A program made the translations under genes and the position numbers. The notes beneath the pieces are model-generated. The model saw nothing but the letters and a program-made list of their open reading frames with translations, did no database searches and had not been told where the DNA came from. Below are positions 5,601 through 13,420 of a DNA stretch of 13,420 nucleotides, piece by piece. The stretch lies in contig QHPW01000036.1 in NCBI GenBank assembly GCA_003219675.1, forward strand, positions 6,251 to 19,670. The letters are read 5' to 3'. Numbering within the stretch: position 1 is the first letter of the stretch; every line of letters begins with the position of its first letter. Source of the DNA: Verrucomicrobiota bacterium (GTDB lineage Bacteria > Verrucomicrobiota > Verrucomicrobiia > Limisphaerales > AV2).

Positions 5601-7343
5601 GTGAAATTTCTCGCGCGGCTTGGTCCACGTCATGGAGCAGCAATCGTTGCGGGGCTGTTGCTCGCCGCGTCGTTTCCCAAACCCGGTGTCGCCGGAATGG
5701 CCTGGGTTGCCCCGGGTCTGATGTTGTTCGCCGCCCTGGGACAGCGAGGCAGAGAATGTTTTCGAATCGGATACTTCGCCGGGCTCGCGAATTACCTCTG
5801 CTCGCTTTACTGGCTGTTGTTCATTCCGTTTCCAGCCGGTGCCATCGTCGGTTGGCTTGCGCTGAGTGCGTATCTCGCCTTGTATCCAGCGACGTGGGTC
5901 TGGCTTTGCTGGAGATTATTTTCGAGGAAGGAATTTGTCGGAGAGCAAAGCTGGTGGTCGGTGGTCGGAGAATTTTTCACGACAAATTGGTCGCAGCGCG
6001 CGCGCTGGACGCTTCTCTCCGCCGCATTTTGGGTCGCGCTCGAAATGGTCGTCGGCCGGTTTCTGTCCGGGTTTCCCTGGAATTTTCTGGGCGTTTCGCA
6101 GTATCGAATGGTGCCGCTGATTCAAATTGCGTCGGTCACCGGCGTTTATGGCGTGTCGTTTATCGTTGTGTGGTTGTCCATATCGCTGGCCGTCGCGTTG
6201 CTCAGAATTGTCCGGCAACCGGGCCTGCGTTGGGGCTGGCTGCTGGAATTGCGCCTGGCCCTGATCGTTTTGATCGGAGTCATGGTTTTCGGCCTGAACC
6301 GGCTGCTGCAACCGGCGCAGACGGATCGAGAGCTGAAAGTCGCCCTGGTGCAACCCGCCATTCCACAAACATTGCTCTGGGACCACCGCGAAGACGCGAA
6401 TCGGTTCGACAAAATCATGGACCTGTCCAAACGGGCGCTCGCGGCCGGACCCGACCTGCTCATCTGGCCGGAATCGTCGATGCCGAATTTTACCGAAGAC
6501 AATTTTCGCGCCATGACCAACCTCATCGTCGCGCACAAGGTCTGGATGATCCTGGGCGCGGACGATGCCGAGCGTCGGCCGGGCGCGACCGGTCCGGGCG
6601 AATACGAGAATTTCAATGCGGCATTTTTGCTCAGTCCGGAAGGCAAATACGTCGCGAGGTATCACAAGCAGCATCTGGTCGTTTTCGGCGAGTATCTGCC
6701 CTTCGCCCGGTGGCTGCCGTTTTTGCGCCGGATCCTCCCGATCCCCGGTGATTTCACTCCAGGCGGTCGGCCTGTGCCGTTCGAACTTGATGCGGCGGCG
6801 GCGGTCGATGGCCGGGGCACGCGTGATGGCGATGCACCGGGACGGCGGTCACAGACCGCCGCTACAGGCTTAGATCGGTCCAACGCGACATCCGCGGTGA
6901 GGCTTTCCGTTTTGATTTGTTTCGAAGATGTCGTTCCCGGTCTGGCGCGCCGAAGCGCGGGTAGTGACATTGATTTTCTGTTGAACCTGACCAACGACGG
7001 CTGGTTCGGAGAAAGCGCCGCGCAATGGCAGCAGGCGGCCAACGCGGTGTTCCGCGCGGTGGAAAACGGCCTGCCGCTCGTGCGTTGCACGAACAACGGA
7101 TTGACCTGCTGGATCGATTCGCGCGGCGCGATTCGAGGGATTTTGAGCGGTGAAGGGAAAGCGGTTTACGCGCAGGGCTTCATGACCGCGAAGATTCCGA
7201 TCCGACCGGCGGGACAAAAACGCGAGCCGACCTTTTACCATCGGCACGGCGATTGGTTTGGGTGGGTGTGTGTGGTGTTGTCGGTGGTCATGGCCGTCCG
7301 TTCCTTCTTACCGAAAGTCGCCCGCCAGGACACGGGCGCTTGA
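5601..7343 (+). CDS. lnt: Apolipoprotein N-acyltransferase Lnt
   Basis: Lnt is an inner-membrane enzyme that adds the third acyl chain to the N-terminal cysteine of lipoproteins, using a phospholipid donor. The N-terminal ~230 residues hold several membrane helices, and a nitrilase-like domain follows. The catalytic triad is visible: E291 in LIWPESSMP, K356 in RYHKQHLVVFGEYLPF and C440 in LICFED. Downstream NLTNDGWFGES and a closing membrane helix (WVCVVLSVVMAV) are typical. From GTG 5601 it has 580 residues, against about 512 in E. coli. The E-to-K spacing is normal (65 versus 68), but K-to-C is 84 versus 52. The extra ~32 residues coincide with a palindromic repeat at 6843-6861 read in frame. 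The start is uncertain: TTG 5550 is also open, and neither has a clear Shine-Dalgarno. Confidence 0.92.
   Translation: MKFLARLGPRHGAAIVAGLLLAASFPKPGVAGMAWVAPGLMLFAALGQRGRECFRIGYFAGLANYLCSLYWLLFIPFPAGAIVGWLALSAYLALYPATWVWLCWRLFSRKEFVGEQSWWSVVGEFFTTNWSQRARWTLLSAAFWVALEMVVGRFLSGFPWNFLGVSQYRMVPLIQIASVTGVYGVSFIVVWLSISLAVALLRIVRQPGLRWGWLLELRLALIVLIGVMVFGLNRLLQPAQTDRELKVALVQPAIPQTLLWDHREDANRFDKIMDLSKRALAAGPDLLIWPESSMPNFTEDNFRAMTNLIVAHKVWMILGADDAERRPGATGPGEYENFNAAFLLSPEGKYVARYHKQHLVVFGEYLPFARWLPFLRRILPIPGDFTPGGRPVPFELDAAAAVDGRGTRDGDAPGRRSQTAATGLDRSNATSAVRLSVLICFEDVVPGLARRSAGSDIDFLLNLTNDGWFGESAAQWQQAANAVFRAVENGLPLVRCTNNGLTCWIDSRGAIRGILSGEGKAVYAQGFMTAKIPIRPAGQKREPTFYHRHGDWFGWVCVVLSVVMAVRSFLPKVARQDTGA
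5932..5988. repeat. 9-bp inverted repeat within lnt, around tandem GGTCGGT units
   Basis: AATTTGTCG (5932-5940) and CGACAAATT (5980-5988) are exact complements. Between them lies a tandem GTGGTCGGTGGTCGG. The segment encodes a polar loop between membrane helices of Lnt. It could be another small in-frame insertion or chance. Confidence 0.35.
6839..6868. repeat. Palindromic repeat inserted in frame in lnt
   Basis: CGGCGGTC (6843-6850) and GACCGCCG (6854-6861) form a perfect 8-bp stem with an ACA loop, flanked by GGGA on the left and CTACA on the right. It encodes part of a low-complexity peptide (GRRSQTAATGLD) lying between catalytic K356 and C440. I recall this palindrome as a common dispersed repeat in verrucomicrobial genomes; not searched here. 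Confidence 0.8.
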
Positions 7344-7694
7344 GTCGCTTATTCGCGCGTCTGGTGCGCATTGCTCATCAGCACTGGAAAAGCGCCCTTT
7401 CTGCGACTATTGCCAGAGCGGCTGCGGACTTCGACGCGGTTATTGGGCGGATGAGCGGCTTCATACCCGCCGCCTTTTCCTTGGGTCGCAACTTTCTTGA
7501 CACTGCCACCAACGTGGGCACTCGCAGGCGGAGCGCCGGTCTCCGACCCGGCGGTTCCGGCGCGGGATCGGGCAACGCTGCCGGACCGGAGGCCGGCGTT
7601 CCGGTGGCAGTGTCAAGAAGATGCGCGCTTTTCCTTGTTGGCGGATAAAAATCCCTTTGCGTTCCGGGCCGTTCGACAGTATTGGATAGCGGAT
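7344..7694. other. Spacer between lnt and prfB (351 bp)
   Basis: Positions 7344-7473 show no convincing gene or RNA; the short open frames there have no family-like sequence and could be decayed coding DNA. Positions 7484-7627 are the second palindromic element. Positions 7638-7694 should contain the prfB leader, with a short AT-rich stretch (GGATAAAAATCCC, 7642-7654) but no clear -35/-10 pair. Confidence 0.6.
7484..7627. repeat. Palindromic, terminal-inverted-repeat element, copy 2 (MITE-like)
   Basis: Perfect 17-bp terminal inverted repeats (TTCTTGACACTGCCACC at 7494-7510, its complement at 7603-7619) bound a 126-bp core, close to the 123 bp of copy 1 (498-620). The interior repeats the block CGCCGGTCTCCGACCCGGC (7534-7552) of copy 1, with a partly complementary block near 7580-7602. 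Outside, CTTTTCCTTG occurs on both sides (7474-7483 and 7628-7637), a possible 10-bp target-site duplication. The same ends, core and flanking pattern as copy 1 make a dispersed element family likely. Confidence 0.75.
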
Positions 7695-8838
7695 ATGTTC
7701 GATGCCATCAAAGCGCAGTTGACGACCGCCGGCGAGAAACTTGCCCACCTGCGGAGGTTTCTTTGACGTGCCTCGCGTGCAGAAACGCCTCGGCGAACTC
7801 GATGCCACGATGGGCAAGGAGACTTTCTGGAACAATCGCGAGCAGGCGCAAAAGCTGATCGACGAAGCCGGTTCGCTCCGCAGAAAAATAGAGCCGCTCC
7901 TCGCCGCTGAGAAACAACTGGAGGACTTTCGCGTCATGGTTGAACTCGCCGAAGCCGAGCCGGAGACCGAGCAACTCAAACACCAGCAGGAACTGGAACG
8001 CGATTTCGCCAAATTCGGCAAGGAACTCGACGCCCTGGAATTGAGTGTGTTGCTCAGCAGTCCGCACGATAAAAACAATTGCATCCTCGGAATCAACGCC
8101 GGCGCCGGTGGCACTGAGTCGTGTGACTGGGCAAACATGCTGCTGCGGATGTATCAACGCTGGTGCGAACGGCGCGGCTGGGAGATTGAAGTCACCGACG
8201 CGCTCGCCGGCGAAGTCGCCGGGATCAAGAGCGCTACCATGCTCATCAAGGGCGAAAATGCTTACGGCTTTTGCAAGGCGGAACGAGGTGTGCATCGCCT
8301 CGTGCGCATCTCGCCGTTTGATTCCAACAAGCGCCGGCACACCAGCTTTGCCAGCGTGGATGTGATCGCCGAAATCGAAGCAGAGGGCGAACTCGTCGTT
8401 CCGGCGAGCGAATTGCAAATCGACACCTATCGCGCCGGCGGCAAAGGCGGGCAGAACGTGAACAAGGTCGAAACCGCCGTGCGCATCACGCATTTGCCGA
8501 CGGGCATCGTGGCGGCGTCGCAAGCGCAGCGTTCGCAGATGCAAAACAAGGCGGCGGCGATGAGACTGCTGCTCTCGAAACTCTACGCGCTGCGCGAAGA
8601 CCAGAAGCGCGCCGAGTTGGAGCGATTTTACGGCGAGAAAGGCAGTGTTTCCTGGGGCAACCAGATTCGCAGCTATGTCTTTCAGCCGTATCGGATGGTC
8701 AAAGACCTTCGCACCGGCGTCCAGACCAGCGATGTCCAGGCGGTGATGGACGGCGACCTGGACGAGTTTGTGAACGGCTGGTTGCGCGCCGGTTGCCCCA
8801 CGAAGCGGATGCAGGGGGTGAAGGACCTGGAGGAATGA
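7695..8838 (+). CDS. prfB: Peptide chain release factor 2 (programmed +1 frameshift)
   Basis: RF2 recognises UGA and UAA stop codons in the ribosome and releases the finished peptide. The gene is in two frames: 23 codons from ATG 7695 reach an in-frame TGA at 7764-7766, and decoding continues from GAC 7765 in the +1 frame to the stop at 8836-8838, about 380 residues in all. The downstream part has the RF2 discriminator SPF in [16 protein letters not shown] and the catalytic GGQ in [16 protein letters not shown]. The N-terminal [20 protein letters not shown] and the 23-codon leader resemble the E. coli arrangement. The intact frameshift cassette argues against a sequencing error or pseudogene. 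The last ~14 residues ([13 protein letters not shown]) are a tail; its stop codon lies inside the repeat-rich spacer that follows. trpC lies 125 bp downstream and may or may not be cotranscribed. Confidence 0.96.
7753..7767 (+). promoter_or_regulatory. prfB autoregulatory +1 frameshift site
   Basis: GGAGG (7753-7757), TTT, then the slippery CTT-TGA-C (7761-7767). This matches the known bacterial cassette: an internal Shine-Dalgarno-like sequence 3 nt before the CUU codon, followed by a poorly terminating UGA-C. When RF2 is scarce the ribosome slips +1 and makes full-length RF2; when it is abundant, termination at UGA gives a 23-residue product. Confidence 0.95.
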
Positions 8839-8960
8839 CCAAATCCGAATGACGACAGAAATCCGAATGCCCAAACGACGAGGCCAGGCGACGCGCTTTC
8901 GCTTCATCATTCGGGCTTCGTCATTCCTTTGTCATTCGACATTCGACATTCGACATTGGC
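8833..8960. repeat. AATGAC/CATTCG-rich imperfect inverted repeat with CATTCGA tandem
   Basis: The left half repeats GAATGAC and CCGAATG (8833-8839, 8845-8853, 8863-8869). The right half carries the complements (CATTCGGG 8908-8915, GTCATTCC 8920-8927, GTCATTCG 8931-8938), ending in three perfect 7-bp tandem CATTCGA copies (8933-8953). The block begins inside the prfB stop codon and ends 3 bp before the trpC start. The transcript could fold into a loose hairpin. I recall similar intergenic blocks in verrucomicrobial genomes; unverified. Confidence 0.65.
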
Positions 8961-8963
8961 CTT

Positions 8964-9767
8964 GTGAACATACTCGACGCCATCATTGAGCAGAAAAAGG
9001 CCGAACTTGCGCGTTTGCCCAAGCGAACGGCAGGCGTGGCGGATTTGAAAGCCGCTTTGGCGAAGCGGGAGGGGCGGCGCGGTTTTGTCGGTGCCTTGCG
9101 GAAGCCGAAGGCCGACTCCATCGCGCTGATCGCCGAAGTGAAGAAAGCGTCCCCGTCGGCGGGGGTGATCTGCCCGGATTTCGACCCGGTCCGAATCGCC
9201 AGAGAATACCAGGCGGCAGGCGCGAGTTGTCTGTCGGTGCTGACCGACGAGAAATTTTTCCAGGGTTCGCTGAGCCATTTGAAGCTGATTCGCGAAGTGG
9301 TGAACCTGCCGCTGTTGCGCAAGGACTTCATCATCGACGAACGGCAGATTCTGGAAGCCATCGAGTGGGGCGCGGATGCAATACTTCTTATAACCGCCAT
9401 TTTAACGGGCGAACAGTTGCAGCGCTTTCATTCGCTGGCGATGGATTCTGGTCTTGCTGCCCTGGTAGAAGTGCACGACGAAACGGAGTTGGAGCGCGCA
9501 TTGGCGATCAACGCGCGGCTCATCGGCGTCAATAATCGCGACCTCGAAACGTTCAAGGTGGATTTGGCGACGACCGAACGACTGGCGGCGAAGCTCCGCG
9601 CCGCGCCGGGCAACAACGAACGGCTGCTGGTAACAGAAAGCGGCATTCAGACGCGCGCCGATGTCGAACGGCTGGCGCGCTGCGGCGCCAATGCGATCCT
9701 CGTGGGCGAATCGCTGCTGCGGCAGGGAAGCATTCAAGCGAAGGTCAAAGAGCTTTTGGCCGGTTGA
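8964..9767 (+). CDS. trpC: Indole-3-glycerol-phosphate synthase
   Basis: TrpC closes the indole ring, converting carboxyphenylaminodeoxyribulose phosphate to indole-3-glycerol phosphate with loss of CO2 and water. The 267 residues form a complete beta/alpha barrel with all key residues by family alignment: E58 and K60 in AEVKKASPSAG, K120 in LLRKDFIID, E169 in VEVHDETEL, N190 in IGVNNRDL and E225 in VTESGI, then the phosphate-binding GANAILVGESL. It starts at GTG 8964 (MNILDAIIEQKKAEL fits the family); there is no Shine-Dalgarno, the upstream DNA being CATTCGA repeats. The stop is separated by one base from trpF, so the two are surely cotranscribed. The protein is monofunctional, not the TrpC-TrpF fusion of enterobacteria. 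Confidence 0.96.
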   Translation: MNILDAIIEQKKAELARLPKRTAGVADLKAALAKREGRRGFVGALRKPKADSIALIAEVKKASPSAGVICPDFDPVRIAREYQAAGASCLSVLTDEKFFQGSLSHLKLIREVVNLPLLRKDFIIDERQILEAIEWGADAILLITAILTGEQLQRFHSLAMDSGLAALVEVHDETELERALAINARLIGVNNRDLETFKVDLATTERLAAKLRAAPGNNERLLVTESGIQTRADVERLARCGANAILVGESLLRQGSIQAKVKELLAG

Positions 9768-9768
9768 A

Positions 9769-10425
9769 ATGAGCGTCCGAGTCAAAATCTGCGGCATTAC
9801 CAGACTGGATGACGCGCTGGGCGCGGTGGAAGCCGGGGCCGAAGCACTGGGTTTCATGTTTTACGAGCCAAGCCCGCGCAATGTCTCGGTCAACGTTACC
9901 GCGGACATCATACGCCGATTGCCGCCGTTCGTTGCGAAGGTCGGCGTATTTGTGAATGCGACGGAGAAAGCGGTTCTGGAAACCATTTCACTTTCCGGCA
10001 TAGACACGCTGCAGTTTCACGGCGACGAAACGCCTGAATTTTGCCGGAAGTTTTCCCCGCTCAAGGTCTATAAAGCGTTTCGAATTGAGCGCCTCGAGTC
10101 GTTGCACGCGTTACCGGCCTATGAAACGGACGCGTGGCTGCTCGACGGATTTGCGCCGGACAAACTGGGCGGGACCGGCTCAAATTTTAATTGGGAGCTT
10201 GCCGTCGAGGCGAAGAAGCTGGGACGGCCCATCATTCTCGCCGGTGGTCTGACGCCGGAAAATGTCGCGGAGGCCGTCCGCAAAGTGCGGCCTTACGCGG
10301 TGGACGTGTCGAGTGGCGTGGAGTCAGCGCCCGGAAAAAAGGACCGCGCGAGGATGCAACGGTTCATAGCGGCCGCAAAGGCTGTGACGGAGAAAGCGAG
10401 CGAGTGCGCAAGTGGAAAGACCTGA
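9769..10425 (+). CDS. trpF: Phosphoribosylanthranilate isomerase
   Basis: TrpF isomerises phosphoribosylanthranilate to the ribulose form, the substrate of TrpC. The 218 residues carry the family motifs: KICGIT with catalytic C8, LQFHGDE (81-87), LLDGF with catalytic D127, GGTG (134-137), AGGLTPENV (158-166) and VDVSSGVE (178-185). ATG 9769 lies one base after the trpC stop; the upstream in-frame ATG at 9661 is inside trpC and adds unrelated residues. The last ~15 residues (TEKASECASGKT) and the stop codon fall inside an imperfect inverted repeat at 10391-10444, so the native C-terminus has probably been altered by the repeat. trpB follows after 57 bp. Activity should be intact, since all catalytic motifs precede the repeat. 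Confidence 0.95.
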   Translation: MSVRVKICGITRLDDALGAVEAGAEALGFMFYEPSPRNVSVNVTADIIRRLPPFVAKVGVFVNATEKAVLETISLSGIDTLQFHGDETPEFCRKFSPLKVYKAFRIERLESLHALPAYETDAWLLDGFAPDKLGGTGSNFNWELAVEAKKLGRPIILAGGLTPENVAEAVRKVRPYAVDVSSGVESAPGKKDRARMQRFIAAAKAVTEKASECASGKT

Positions 10426-10444
10426 CGCGGTTCGCTCACTTTCT
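10391..10444. repeat. Imperfect inverted repeat across the trpF stop codon
   Basis: The left arm 10391-10408 (AGAAAGCGAGCGAGTGCG) is the near complement of the right arm 10426-10444, whose complement reads AGAAAGTGAGCGAACCGCG. The loop carries the trpF TGA (10423-10425). More GAAAGT-like copies follow on the minus strand to about 10455. It could serve as an intergenic stabilising or attenuating hairpin between trpF and trpB; this is inference. Confidence 0.55.
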
Positions 10445-10482
10445 AACTTTCTCACCTGCCCGCTTTCGTCTAGTTTGCCTCC

Positions 10483-11697
<1,215 letters not shown>

Positions 11698-11714
11698 TTG
11701 GCTAACTTGACGCC

Positions 11715-12275
11715 ATGTTCGCGCCGACCAAACATCGCTTCACCGTAAAGGAGTACTACCGCATGGCGGAGACGGGCGTGCTCAAACCGGACGCGCGTGT
11801 GGAACTGCTTAATGGAGAGATCATTGATATGTCACCGATTGGCCCGTTTCATGGCGGCGTGGTCAAACGCCTGATCGACCCCTTCACCCAGGCGTGCAAG
11901 GGCAGATGGTCGGTCTGTGTACAGGACCCCGTCCACCTGGACGATCACTCCGAACCCGAACCCGATTTCATGCTCTTAAAGCGCGATCCGGGCGGCTACA
12001 CCTCGCGTCATCCCGAGCCGGAGGATGTATATCTGTTGGTTGAAGTTTCTGATGCGTCCCTGGTCACCGATCAGGAGGAAAAACTTCCCACCTACGGTCG
12101 CGCTGGAATCGCCGAAGTTTGGATCGTCAACCTGGTTGACCTGACGGTTGAAGTGTATCGTGAGCCGCATTTCACCGGTTACGGCTCGAAAACCGTTCTC
12201 CATGCCGGCGACCAGGCCAGACTCCAGGCCTTCCCCGAGGCCGTAGTGGACGTGGGCGAGTTGTTGAAGCATTGA
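11715..12275 (+). CDS. Uma2-family (DUF820) endonuclease-like protein
   Basis: This 186-residue protein belongs to the Uma2 family, a restriction-endonuclease-like fold common in many copies in cyanobacteria, planctomycetes and verrucomicrobia. Typical features: an N-terminal FTVKEYYRMAETGVLKPDARVELLNGEII (E30 is the early conserved acid), PEPDFMLL (D84), VYLLVEVSDAS (E110), K123 in EKLPTYGRAGIAEVWIV, and a C-terminal beta-rich part ending VDVGELL. These residues fit a PD-(D/E)xK-type active site. The biological role of the family is unknown; DNA cleavage is inferred from the fold. The ATG start is 17 bp downstream of trpB on the same strand, so read-through transcription is likely, but a functional link to tryptophan synthesis is not suggested. 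It may have inserted between trpB and a former trpA neighbour. Confidence 0.85.
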   Translation: MFAPTKHRFTVKEYYRMAETGVLKPDARVELLNGEIIDMSPIGPFHGGVVKRLIDPFTQACKGRWSVCVQDPVHLDDHSEPEPDFMLLKRDPGGYTSRHPEPEDVYLLVEVSDASLVTDQEEKLPTYGRAGIAEVWIVNLVDLTVEVYREPHFTGYGSKTVLHAGDQARLQAFPEAVVDVGELLKH

Positions 12276-12315
12276 ACCTTTCGCGGACGTATGTCGGTAA
12301 AATGATCTAGTCCAG

Positions 12316-13420
12316 TCATTCGCCGTGCATGGCGCCACGCATGACGAGGAGTGCAAGTAACAGGCCGAGCGCGCAGGCATAAGCGGTCCCTACCCATGTC
12401 ATTTTCTTCGGACGGCCCGGACGGGGATAGTCGGGAGTAATGCCTGCCGCCACCATTCGATCGTAGAGATGGGGGTGCGTTTGCCGGTCGTTGACATTGA
12501 TCGCGGGCAATTGATTTTCGCGATAGAGTCTCTCCAGGGCGCGCGCATAAACGCCCTCGTTATTCTGGTTCTCTGCCGCGGTTTGGTCTGCGCGCTTTTC
12601 CATCCGTTGAGAGAGACAGCGCGCAAACCGGCTGATCAGGAGCGTGAGCAATGGCAGGATAATGAAGCCGGCTCCAAAGTTGTGAATCACCGGGACGATG
12701 AAAATGAGAGGGAACAGGCTCAATGACCCCAGCCATCTGCCGGCGAGCGTTGCTTTGGATTCGACCAAATGGGCTATTTCATGAGCGCAAACCGTGGCGA
12801 CCTCTTCGTCCGAACAAATCTCCAGGAGCCGCTCGCTGAACATCATTTCCCCGGTCGTCGGGAATGCGAACGCCAGCGCTTGCACGCCTCCCATCAGCCA
12901 GGTGGTGGGGGGCCTGGCACCGGCCCGCGCCGAGACTTCGTCCACAATGCGGCGCAACCGTTCGTTTGCCGGCCGGGCGAACCTGACCCAGCGAAGGAAT
13001 TTCACCGCCAGCCCCCATTGCATCGCGAAATGGAAAATCAGATACCCGCACCCCACCACGAGCGTTCCCCGGCCGAAGCCGGATGGCATCAGTGCGATGG
13101 CCGCGATAAACGCGGTCCAAAGGCTCAAACGCAATCCCCACAACGCGATTGACTGGTACAGCCAACTGCGAAACCGAAGCCGGGGAAATATTTCGCGGTC
13201 GAATGGATAACTTCCAAGCAATGCTCCAAAACAAGAGGCCAGACCGTTGACGATCCAGCCGTTGGCGGTTTCCGGAGACAGCACGCGATGGCCTTGATCG
13301 AGGATCACCGGGATCAAAAGAATGTCGGTCAATGCGGCAACGCGGGCGGGCCAAAGGAGTCGGGCCCGTTCGGTCCAGTGTCCGGCGGCAGCGCGACGCC
13401 ACGAAATCAGGCCGATCGAA
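12316..13420 (-). CDS. Membrane M48-type zinc metallopeptidase (5' end outside window)
   Basis: The frame stays open from the stop at 12316 to the right edge, so the start is probably beyond the window; a TTG at 13332 is possible but the frame is open before it. About 367 residues are visible. The zinc site HEIAH is encoded at 12769-12783 (CAHEIAHLVESK), and the third-ligand motif EKRADQTAAE begins at 12600, as in M48 peptidases (HtpX/Ste24-like). A conserved THPHLYDRM follows near 12475. Hydrophobic segments lie N-terminal of the site, between the two zinc motifs (LFPLIFIVPVIHNFGAGFII) and at the C-terminus (AYACALGLLLALLVM), so it is an integral membrane protein. A role in membrane protein quality control or maturation is known for the family; the substrate here is unknown. 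It is convergent with the Uma2 gene, 40 bp apart, with no clear terminator between. Confidence 0.85.
   Translation of the reverse strand, partial: SIGLISWRRAAAGHWTERARLLWPARVAALTDILLIPVILDQGHRVLSPETANGWIVNGLASCFGALLGSYPFDREIFPRLRFRSWLYQSIALWGLRLSLWTAFIAAIALMPSGFGRGTLVVGCGYLIFHFAMQWGLAVKFLRWVRFARPANERLRRIVDEVSARAGARPPTTWLMGGVQALAFAFPTTGEMMFSERLLEICSDEEVATVCAHEIAHLVESKATLAGRWLGSLSLFPLIFIVPVIHNFGAGFIILPLLTLLISRFARCLSQRMEKRADQTAAENQNNEGVYARALERLYRENQLPAINVNDRQTHPHLYDRMVAAGITPDYPRPGRPKKMTWVGTAYACALGLLLALLVMRGAMHGE

Noticed and set aside
5522..6751. 409-codon plus-strand frame overlapping lnt
   Set aside because: It is Arg-rich and out of frame with the Lnt catalytic motifs, typical of a shadow frame.
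7253..7648. 131-codon frame after lnt
   Set aside because: It overlaps the end of lnt and runs through the palindromic element; no conserved sequence seen.
7764..7766. prfB as a broken gene or sequencing error because of the in-frame TGA
   Set aside because: The TGA sits in the complete, known RF2 frameshift cassette at the expected position.
7708..8910. 400-codon open frame on the minus strand opposite prfB
   Set aside because: It is antisense to RF2, with no recognisable domain; the plus strand has GGQ and SPF motifs.
8933..8953. CRISPR-like array from CATTCGA copies
   Set aside because: The units are 7 bp, contiguous and without spacers; no cas gene nearby.

Overview
The window is a GC-rich, densely coding stretch of a bacterial chromosome. 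It is mostly housekeeping and regulatory genes. Three things point to a verrucomicrobial, Pedosphaera/Limisphaerales-like genome: a short palindromic repeat ending in TGTAG or its complement, an ECF sigma gene followed by a small protein beginning MRPEDFEKQLQRQ and a large lineage-type membrane-anchored protein, and AATGAC/CATTCG-rich spacers. This assignment rests on recollection of such genomes and was not searched. No rRNA, tRNA, CRISPR array or transposase gene is visible.

Layout. Positions 1-423 hold the C-terminal part of a PAP2/vanadium-haloperoxidase-like protein. Next come a hairpin, a ~136-bp palindromic element and a Pho-box-like array, then a phosphate-type two-component pair (phoB 712-1392, phoR 1497-2675). 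Positions 2792-5413 carry a tight trio: an ECF sigma factor, a small single-pass membrane protein (possible anti-sigma) and a 535-residue membrane-anchored protein of unknown function. lnt (apolipoprotein N-acyltransferase) follows at 5601-7343. A 351-bp spacer holds a second copy of the palindromic element. prfB (release factor 2, 7695-8838) has a textbook +1 programmed frameshift. The tryptophan genes trpC, trpF and trpB lie at 8964-11697, followed at once by a Uma2-family nuclease-like gene (11715-12275) in place of trpA. Convergent to these, on the minus strand, is a membrane M48-type zinc metallopeptidase (12316 to the right edge) whose start is outside the window.

How the genes relate. 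PhoB/PhoR probably sense and answer phosphate limitation, and the repeats upstream of phoB suggest autoregulation. The sigma/small membrane protein/large membrane protein trio looks like one envelope-associated regulatory unit with unknown output. TrpC, TrpF and TrpB catalyse tryptophan steps. TrpA, which supplies indole to TrpB, must be encoded elsewhere. Lnt, the M48 peptidase and the trio are all envelope functions.

The most notable feature is not a gene but the repeats. At least five kinds of palindromic or tandem short repeats sit at gene junctions, and one sits in frame inside lnt. Two copies of one terminal-inverted-repeat element (near 492-627 and 7484-7627) are each flanked by a 9-10 bp direct repeat, as expected of a small non-autonomous mobile element. 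I found no convincing evidence of a new defence or biosynthetic system.
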